Below, piece by piece: positions 5,653 through 11,676 of a DNA stretch of 11,676 nucleotides. Origin of the DNA: Caulobacteraceae bacterium (GTDB lineage Bacteria; Pseudomonadota; Alphaproteobacteria; Caulobacterales; Caulobacteraceae). The translations under genes and the position numbers were made by a program. Numbering within the stretch: the stretch's first letter is position 1; every line of letters begins with the position of its first letter. The notes under the pieces are model-generated. The model worked only from the letters and a program-made list of their open reading frames with translations, was not told the DNA's origin and did not search any database. The stretch covers positions 1 through 11,676 of the forward strand of contig SDZP01000165.1 in NCBI GenBank assembly GCA_004144935.1, written 5' to 3'.

Positions 5653-6531
5653 CTATCTCGTCGGAACCGGCGTCTCGCCGCGGTAATCGTAGAAGCCGCG
5701 GTTGGCCTTGCGACCCAGCCAGCCGGCCTCGACGTATTTCACCAGCAGCGGGCAGGGGCGGTACTTGCTGTCCGCCAGGCCCTCGTGCAGCACGTTCATG
5801 ATGCTGAGCACGGTGTCCAGGCCGATGAAGTCGCCCAGTTCGAGCGGGCCCATCGGGTGGTTGGCCCCCAGCTTCATGGCGGTGTCGATGCTGTCGACGG
5901 TGCCGACGCCTTCGTAGAGGGTGTAGATCGCCTCGTTGATCATCGGCACCAGCACGCGGTTGACGATGAAGGCCGGGAAGTCCTCGGCGTTGGTGGTTGT
6001 CTTGCCGAGGCTGCGGGCGAAGTTGACGGCCGTCTCGTAGGTGTCGACGTCAGTGGCGATGCCGCGGATGACCTCGACCAGCTTCATCAGCGGCACGGGG
6101 TTCATGAAGTGCAGGCCGATGAACCGCTCGGGCCGGTCGGTGGTCGAGGCCAGACGGGTGATCGAGATCGACGAGGTGTTGGAGGCCAGCAGGGTGTGTT
6201 CGCCCAGATGGGGCGCCAGGCTGCGGAAGATGGCCTTCTTGATGTCCTCGTCCTCGGTGGCGGCCTCGATGGCGAGGTCCGCCGCGCCGATCCGGGCGAC
6301 ATCGTCGGTCGGCTTGATCAGCGCCATGGCCGGGGCGACGGCGGCGGCGTCGATGACGCCGCGGGCGGCCTGCCGGCTCATGTTGCGCTCGATATTCCCC
6401 AGCGCGGCGGTGATGCGGGCCGGGTCGAGGTCGTGCAGTCGCACTTCGTAACCGGCCAGGGCGCAGACATGGGCGATGCCAGAGCCCATCTGGCCGGCGC
6501 CGATCACGCCGACAGACTTGATTTGCGTCAT
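5653..6531 (-). CDS. hbd: 3-hydroxybutyryl-CoA dehydrogenase (3-hydroxyacyl-CoA dehydrogenase family)
   Basis: A 292-residue cytoplasmic NAD(P)-dependent enzyme interconverting 3-hydroxybutyryl-CoA and acetoacetyl-CoA, used in butanoate and PHB metabolism and fatty acid breakdown. The N-terminal Rossmann domain has G11-A-G-Q-M-G16 and the ribose-binding acidic residue D34 after the second strand. Catalytic residues by family pattern are S120 (SNTSS), H141 and E153 (GLHFMNPVPLMKLVEV), and N191 (FIVNRVL). The C-terminal helical domain includes NHPMGPLELGDFIGLD. Length is typical of the single-domain enzyme. I chose ATG at 6531 (MTQIKSVGVIGAG) with GAAGG about 9 bp upstream; the open frame extends 65 codons further but carries no homologous sequence. 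A CTGC-N3-GCAG palindrome lies about 100 bp upstream. Confidence 0.93.
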   Translation of the reverse strand: MTQIKSVGVIGAGQMGSGIAHVCALAGYEVRLHDLDPARITAALGNIERNMSRQAARGVIDAAAVAPAMALIKPTDDVARIGAADLAIEAATEDEDIKKAIFRSLAPHLGEHTLLASNTSSISITRLASTTDRPERFIGLHFMNPVPLMKLVEVIRGIATDVDTYETAVNFARSLGKTTTNAEDFPAFIVNRVLVPMINEAIYTLYEGVGTVDSIDTAMKLGANHPMGPLELGDFIGLDTVLSIMNVLHEGLADSKYRPCPLLVKYVEAGWLGRKANRGFYDYRGETPVPTR

Positions 6532-6630
6532 CAAAGACACCTTCAGGTTCTTGGCCACACCAGCCCGCGAGGGGGGCCGTTCAATCCGGGTCGGACCTTC
6601 TAGCACACCCGGCGGCGGGTTCGCCAAGTC

Positions 6631-6649
6631 TTTGCTGCAATGCAGCGAA
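6631..6649. promoter_or_regulatory. Putative PhaR-type operator upstream of hbd
   Basis: A 19-bp dyad, TTTGCTGCAATGCAGCGAA, has one mismatched pair. Its core GCTGCA-A-TGCAGC is perfect and contains CTGC-N3-GCAG. That spacing matches the CTGC-N3/4-GCAG element described for the polyhydroxyalkanoate regulator PhaR of Paracoccus. It lies about 100 bp upstream of the hbd start in the 285-bp region shared with the divergent gene at 6817. The functional link to hydroxybutyryl-CoA metabolism makes the match plausible, but it is a single site seen by eye. Confidence 0.45.
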
Positions 6650-6816
6650 ACGCTAGGCGGAGCAAGGGGTTGGCGGCTCGCGACGGCGTGTCCGACGTTA
6701 CCAAGACTTAATGCCGCCGTCCGCATCCATTCGCATAGTTGTGGTCCTCTACCCCTGTGTAGACGGCGTGAAAGCGTCGGAATTTTCCTCCCCCGGAAAC
6801 CAAGAAGGACCTTGTC

Positions 6817-7152
6817 ATGAACCGTATCCTCCCCATCGCCGGCGCCCTGTTGATCGCCACCCTCGGCGCCACCGCCGCCAACGCCAGCGCCGCTACCGAC
6901 GCCTGGGTCGCCAAGACCAAGGCCGCCCTGCAGGCCAAGGTCGAGGCCGCCGGCCTCGCCGACGACGGCAAGGTCGTGAAGATCAAGGTGCGCCTTGACT
7001 ACGCCGGCGCCGAGGCCGTGCAGGTCGCCCAGACCAGCGGCTCGGCCGACTTCGACAACGCGGTGAAGAGCGCCGCCAAGGAAGCCGACGTGCCGCGTCC
7101 GCCGTCCGAACTGGTCGGCCGCTCCGTGACCTTCACGCTCGGCCAGCCGTAA
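6817..7152 (+). CDS. Small periplasmic TonB C-terminal-domain-like protein
   Basis: A 111-residue protein with a clear signal peptide (residues 1-23 or 1-25, cleavage after ANA or ASA) and a mature part of about 86 residues without cysteine. Residues 53-109 resemble a TonB C-terminal fold: VVKIKVRLDYAG, then a QTSGSADFDNAVKSA helix segment, a VPRPP turn and a closing GRSVTFTL strand. It lacks the membrane anchor and the proline-rich spacer of true TonB, so it cannot energise receptors by itself. It may be a periplasmic partner or a domain used for another purpose. AAGAAGGA at 6802-6809 gives a good ribosome binding site 7 bp before ATG 6817. It is a single gene closed by a strong terminator. 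Confidence 0.72.
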   Translation: MNRILPIAGALLIATLGATAANASAATDAWVAKTKAALQAKVEAAGLADDGKVVKIKVRLDYAGAEAVQVAQTSGSADFDNAVKSAAKEADVPRPPSELVGRSVTFTLGQP

Positions 7153-7206
7153 GCCACAGGCTGCGATCTTCGGGCCAAGGCCTCAGGCCTGGAGCCGCCG
7201 CCTCGA

Positions 7207-7243
7207 CGGGGGGGAAGTCTCGCACTTCCTCCCCGTTTTCTTT
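7207..7243 (+). terminator. Intrinsic terminator after the TonB-like gene
   Basis: The 12-bp arms CGGGGGGGAAGT (7207-7218) and ACTTCCTCCCCG (7224-7235) pair with only one G-U wobble around the 5-nt loop CTCGC. TTTTCTTT follows at 7236-7243. This is a textbook rho-independent terminator 54 bp after the stop codon at 7152. It also isolates the next gene, whose first possible codon lies in the T-run. Confidence 0.92.
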
Positions 7244-7688
7244 GCTCTTGCCGCGATCCCGCATTTCGCCTATTTCTGTCATAACAGAAATAGGCCAGAT
7301 CGTCGAGGCGCTCGGCGTTGCGCGGTCGAACGTCTCGACCAGCCTGAAGGAACTGATGGGCTGGGACCTTATCCGGCTGGTGCATCTAGCGGGCGACCGC
7401 CGCGACCATTTCGCCGCCCGCACCGACCCCTGGGACATGCTTGAGCTGATCGTCGAGGGCCGCAAGCGCCGCGAAATCGACCCGACCCTGGAAATGCTGG
7501 ACGCCTGTGTGGCGGAGGCCGAAGGCGACAAGGCCACGCCCGCCTATGCCCGCGAACGGCTGAAGACCATGCAGGGCTTCTTGGTCCAGCTGGACGGCTG
7601 GCACCGGCAGATGCGCGATGTGCCCAGGCCCACCCTGATCAAGCTGATCGCGCTGGGCGGGCGGATCGCCAAACTCATCGGACGATAG
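7242..7688 (+). CDS. N-terminally truncated GbsR/MarR-family transcriptional regulator (possible pseudogene)
   Basis: Homology to GbsR-type MarR regulators starts abruptly at about residue 20 (IVEALGVARSNVSTSLKEL, the recognition helix region). It continues through the wing (LVHLAGDRRDHFAA) and the C-terminal helices (RKRREIDPTLEMLDACVAEAEGD) to the end. Full-length members have about 170-180 residues and begin with about 45 more residues carrying the dimerisation helices and the first part of the HTH. These are absent in all three forward frames, because the upstream sequence is the terminator and a palindrome. The only early starts are weak (TTG at 7242, without a Shine-Dalgarno). The stop TAG overlaps the AGGAGG site of the next gene, so the two form an operon. 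The product is probably unable to dimerise and bind DNA normally, or the locus is decaying. Confidence 0.62.
   Translation: MLLPRSRISPISVITEIGQIVEALGVARSNVSTSLKELMGWDLIRLVHLAGDRRDHFAARTDPWDMLELIVEGRKRREIDPTLEMLDACVAEAEGDKATPAYARERLKTMQGFLVQLDGWHRQMRDVPRPTLIKLIALGGRIAKLIGR
7268..7295. promoter_or_regulatory. Perfect palindrome, operator-like
   Basis: The 12-bp arms GCCTATTTCTGT and ACAGAAATAGGC are perfectly complementary with a 4-bp spacer CATA. The site is AT-rich in an otherwise GC-rich region and sits where the truncated GbsR/MarR reading frame begins. MarR-family proteins typically bind such dyads in their own promoters, so it is likely the operator of this regulator. No T-run follows, so it is not a terminator. 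Confidence 0.65.
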
Positions 7689-7697
7689 GAGGACGTC

Positions 7698-8360
7698 ATG
7701 GGGACTCTGGCGGGCTGGATTGGAGGACATGGAATCCGGCCGGCGCGCCCGCGAGGGAGACTGGCGACCCCCCGGCGCCTGGATTTTCGCCGCCTCGTCG
7801 GCGAGGCGGCCTGGTCAAGGCTGCCGCTGGCGGTGCGGGAGCGGTTCGGCGTCCATCGCATCGGCGAGGAAATCACCTACCCCGGCGAGATGGTCGTTCG
7901 GGCCAGCCGTCCGGGCCGCTGGCTGGCCCAGGCCTGCCGCCTGATCGGCACGCCGCTGGCCCCGTGGACCGGCGAGGCGGTGTCGATGCGGGTGGTGGTC
8001 AGGATGGAGGAGCGGGGCGTTGTCTGGGACCGATACTACCGCTTCCCCGGCCGGCCCGAGATGCTGGTGACCTCGCGAAAGCAGCTGGGCCAGGCCGGCG
8101 AACTTCTTGAGGTGGCGCGCGGCGGTCTCGGCATGCGCTCGGAGGTCACCGTCGAGGACGGCGCCCTGCATTTCCGCGGCAGGGGCTATGTCTGGGTGGC
8201 GGGACCGCTGGTCGTTCCGTTGCCGAGCCTGCTGACCCCGGGGGCCGCGCATGTGGTGCATGAGGACCTGGGCGGCGGACGCTTCCGCTTCACCATGCGC
8301 TTCACCCACCCCTGGTTCGGCGAGACCATCTTCCAGCAAGGCGTGTTCGCCGACCCCTGA
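7698..8360 (+). CDS. DUF4166 domain-containing protein
   Basis: A 220-residue protein of unknown function. From about residue 28 it matches the DUF4166 pattern: FRRLVGEAAWSRLPLAVRERF, then a PGEMVVRASRPGR region, WDRYYRFPG, a strand-rich middle part, and GGRFRFTMRFTHPWFGETIFQQGVF at the end. There is no signal peptide, and I see no catalytic motif. A basic 27-residue N-terminal segment precedes the domain. The ATG at 7698 has an excellent AGGAGG at 7687-7692, overlapping the stop of the upstream regulator, so translation is coupled. This suggests the regulator normally controls it. The 3' end is 7 bp from the convergent Tad-like gene. Confidence 0.75.
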   Translation: MGTLAGWIGGHGIRPARPRGRLATPRRLDFRRLVGEAAWSRLPLAVRERFGVHRIGEEITYPGEMVVRASRPGRWLAQACRLIGTPLAPWTGEAVSMRVVVRMEERGVVWDRYYRFPGRPEMLVTSRKQLGQAGELLEVARGGLGMRSEVTVEDGALHFRGRGYVWVAGPLVVPLPSLLTPGAAHVVHEDLGGGRFRFTMRFTHPWFGETIFQQGVFADP

Positions 8361-8367
8361 GCCGGCG

Positions 8368-9609
8368 CTATTGCGTCAGCCGGACCTCGGCGTTCGTCAC
8401 CTTGTCGCCGACCCCGCCGGGCACCGGCACGCTGGAGCCGGCATAGTTCTTGTTGATCACCAGATTGGGGTTTTCCCTCATCTTGATGCCCTTGGCGACG
8501 ATGACGGTCCAGGCCGATTGGTCGGCGATGGGATCTTTGCCCTTCACCAGCAAGGTTGCACCGGGGATGTAGACGGTACCAAGAAGCTCGCGGGCAGCGC
8601 TGGAGGAAATCTCGAACTCGTGGTTATTGTCACGGGTCGTCGCCACAACGAAGCCGGCGTAGGCCCCCTGGCGTCGGCCCCGCAGCCGGATTTGACTCTG
8701 GTCTGTGAACTTGAAGTCCGCGTCCTTGCCGAACACCAGCACGACGTCATCGCCGGTCAATTGGGCGTCGCCCTTCAACTCCAACTTGCCCTTCTGGAAA
8801 TAGTGCTCGCCGGGCAGCAGAGTAATGGAGCCTCCCTTCTCAGCCTTGATGTTCCCGCAATGGACGCCTGGCGTCAGGATGAGCGGCAAGATCTCGGCGA
8901 CCAGATCGAGCGGCGAGCATAAGCCACCTTGAGTCCCAATGGTCATGCTGGCGAAGGGATCGACGATTGGCGGGGCGTCCGTCTGAGCCGTAGGAGTGAT
9001 CGCGCCGGTGGCAAGACCGGCCGCCTGAACAACGCCAGCTGACATATGGGCCGAGTTCTTGACATTGACGTCGGAGTTGGAGTGAACGAGGCAGCCGGGA
9101 GCCAGGAACCTGGCATTGTCTTCCAGAAACACCTCGTCCTTTTTGTCCGACCCATGGCTTAGGACGCAGAGCGGCATGTTGCCCATCTGCTGGGCGTTGG
9201 CCGTGACCGTGAAGTTCCAGCCGCCCGGGGGCAGCATGTTGGCGAAGAAGCTGTTGCGGTTGGCCACCAGCTGGACCTGGACGGTCCCTTCCTCGGTATC
9301 CGGGGTCACCGTGGCGTCATAGGTCATCCGGCTGCTCAGTTCGCTGAGCTGCTCTGCCATGACCGCCTTGGTCCGTTCGGACAGCCCGTTGTTGTCGGCC
9401 ATCCCCAACTGTTTGGCGGCCAACAGGGCGGCGTTGTCGGCCACATCCTGCATCTTCGACTTGTCGGCGCTGACGCTGGCCAGGTCGACGCCGCCCAGGG
9501 TCAGGATGGCGATAACCGGGGTGACCAGGGCGAAGGTGGTGATGACATTGCCGCCCCGGTCGGCCGCCAGGCGATGGATCAGGGCGCCCAGCGCGCGGGG
9601 AGGGGTCAT
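8368..9609 (-). CDS. TadE/TadG-like Flp pilus assembly family protein
   Basis: A 413-residue protein. The N-terminus has the TadG-type membrane anchor (DRGGNVITTFALVTPVIAIL, about residues 18-44) followed by ASVSADKSKMQDVADNAALLAA, the usual Tad_N/TadE-G signature. The rest is predicted to be exported and is unlike the von Willebrand A domain of classical TadG. It is rich in beta strands and Gly/Asp turns (for example KGGSITLLPGEHYFQKG), with four cysteines (C148, C173, C231, C251) able to form two disulfides. It may be a pseudopilin-like or surface protein. No tad/cpa pilus genes are nearby. The ATG overlaps the stop of the upstream response regulator (TGATG), so they are co-translated. Two counted 60-bp lines (8521-8640) are 60% GC, lower than the neighbours. 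Confidence 0.7.
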   Translation of the reverse strand: MTPPRALGALIHRLAADRGGNVITTFALVTPVIAILTLGGVDLASVSADKSKMQDVADNAALLAAKQLGMADNNGLSERTKAVMAEQLSELSSRMTYDATVTPDTEEGTVQVQLVANRNSFFANMLPPGGWNFTVTANAQQMGNMPLCVLSHGSDKKDEVFLEDNARFLAPGCLVHSNSDVNVKNSAHMSAGVVQAAGLATGAITPTAQTDAPPIVDPFASMTIGTQGGLCSPLDLVAEILPLILTPGVHCGNIKAEKGGSITLLPGEHYFQKGKLELKGDAQLTGDDVVLVFGKDADFKFTDQSQIRLRGRRQGAYAGFVVATTRDNNHEFEISSSAARELLGTVYIPGATLLVKGKDPIADQSAWTVIVAKGIKMRENPNLVINKNYAGSSVPVPGGVGDKVTNAEVRLTQ

Positions 9610-10226
9610 CAGGCCGGGTCCGACGGCCGGGCGGCGGCCTCGACGGCGGCGGCGAAGTCGGTGGCGGCCTCGCGCAGGGCCGGGTTTTCGCGCAGGGCCT
9701 GGCCAAGGAAGCGGGAGCCCTCCCGGGCCACCGCGCGCAGGGCCGCCTCGGCGCGGGTGCGGTCCTGGCCGACCCGGGCCCGTTCCTCGATCAGGAAGGC
9801 CTCGTTGGCGCAGGTGCGGTGGACGTAGCGGACCTGGTAGTTCAGCAGGCGCCAGTTGATCGGCTTGGCGATGAAGGAGGTCGCCCCGGCGTCGAAGGCG
9901 CGGTCGATGGCGGCGGTGTCCTCGCGGCCGGTCACCACGATGACCGGCAGATGCTCCGTGGCCGGATCGGCGCGCAGGCGGCGAAGCACCTCGAAGCCGT
10001 CGACATTGGGCATCTCCAGGTCGAGCAGGACCAGATCGGGCGCCTCGGCGGCGATGGCGGCCAGGCCCTCGGCGCCGTCGGCGGCCGTTGCCAGCCGCAT
10101 GTGCTCGGAGGCCAGATGCACGGAGGCGAACTCGCGCAGGATCGGATCATCGTCGACGAACAGAAGACGAAGATCGGCCTGGGCCGAGTAGTAAAAGGCC
10201 CGCCGCAGCTGGACCCGCGCCTCCAT
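9609..10226 (-). CDS. Single-domain response regulator (CheY-like receiver with helical tail)
   Basis: A 205-residue cytoplasmic protein. The receiver domain spans about residues 18-140, with the acidic pocket D25-D26-D27, phosphoacceptor D69 (LVLLDLEMPNVDG), switch residue T99 (VVTGRED) and K121-P122. All receiver residues are present, so it should be phosphorylated. The last 65 residues are an Ala/Arg/Glu-rich helical stretch with no DNA-binding or enzymatic output domain, so it probably acts through protein contacts. The ATG at 10226 follows GGGGAG by about 6 bp. The gene is coupled to the TadE/G-like gene (1-bp overlap) and diverges from the histidine kinase at 10318, which is a likely phosphodonor by position. 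Confidence 0.88.
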   Translation of the reverse strand: MEARVQLRRAFYYSAQADLRLLFVDDDPILREFASVHLASEHMRLATAADGAEGLAAIAAEAPDLVLLDLEMPNVDGFEVLRRLRADPATEHLPVIVVTGREDTAAIDRAFDAGATSFIAKPINWRLLNYQVRYVHRTCANEAFLIEERARVGQDRTRAEAALRAVAREGSRFLGQALRENPALREAATDFAAAVEAAARPSDPA

Positions 10227-10317
10227 ATGTCACTCCCCGATACGCGGTTAGCCCACACATTAAGCACAAGGAAATTAATGGGGCGTAACGTCGCAGTGGA
10301 CATAAGCCACGGACACA

Positions 10318-11676
<1,359 letters not shown>

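Noticed and set aside
5785..6603. A 272-codon plus-strand frame opposite hbd
   Set aside because: It is antisense to a complete dehydrogenase with all catalytic residues and shows no protein family features.
10260..10278. Two TTAA half-sites in the divergent promoter, considered as a CtrA site
   Set aside because: The spacing is 11 bp, whereas the CtrA consensus is TTAA-N7-TTAA. The similar TTAC/TTAA pair near 6697-6712 has 6 bp spacing and a mismatch.

Overview
The window is high-GC (about 70-75% in most coding stretches) and looks like chromosomal DNA from a Caulobacterales alphaproteobacterium (Caulobacter/Phenylobacterium-like). The reasons are a TipF-type degenerate EAL flagellar regulator, short alphaproteobacterial palindromic repeats of the CCCTCATCCG...CCTTCTCCCCC type, a short FeoB, a CHASE8-like histidine kinase and a Tad-type secreted protein. 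No rRNA, tRNA, CRISPR array, phage gene or transposase was seen.

Layout. 1-1711: tipF on the minus strand, flanked by two near-identical 63-bp repeats in inverted orientation, with a third related copy before the next gene. 1685-3908: a Fur-box-like dyad and the ferrous iron operon feoA-feoB, which overlap by 8 bp. 3981-4943: a secreted DsbA-like thiol-disulfide protein with a long C-terminal extension. 4950-5649: a compact type II toxin-antitoxin module (Phd/YefM-type antitoxin and PIN-domain toxin) with its own operator and promoter; its GC is lower than its neighbours. 5653-6531 (minus): 3-hydroxybutyryl-CoA dehydrogenase, with a PhaR-type CTGC-N3-GCAG palindrome about 100 bp upstream of its start. 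6817-7243: a small periplasmic TonB-C-terminal-like protein and a strong intrinsic terminator. 7242-8360: an N-terminally truncated GbsR/MarR-type regulator with a perfect 12-bp-arm palindrome inside its 5' end, translationally linked to a DUF4166 protein. 8368-10226 (minus): a single-domain response regulator coupled (TGATG) to a TadE/G-like membrane-anchored protein. 10318-end (plus): the start of a membrane-bound, probably hybrid, histidine kinase transcribed divergently from the response regulator.

The genes do not form one pathway. The coherent local units are feoAB with its probable iron control, the self-regulated TA pair, the regulator/DUF4166 pair, and a possible signalling group made of the kinase, the receiver protein and the Tad-like surface protein. 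No clearly undescribed multi-gene system could be established. The points most worth following up are the TA promoter, where operator, promoter and a leaderless start codon appear superimposed; the beheaded GbsR gene carrying an operator-like palindrome; the putative PhaR site ahead of hbd; and the repeats that bracket tipF and show paired stem changes.
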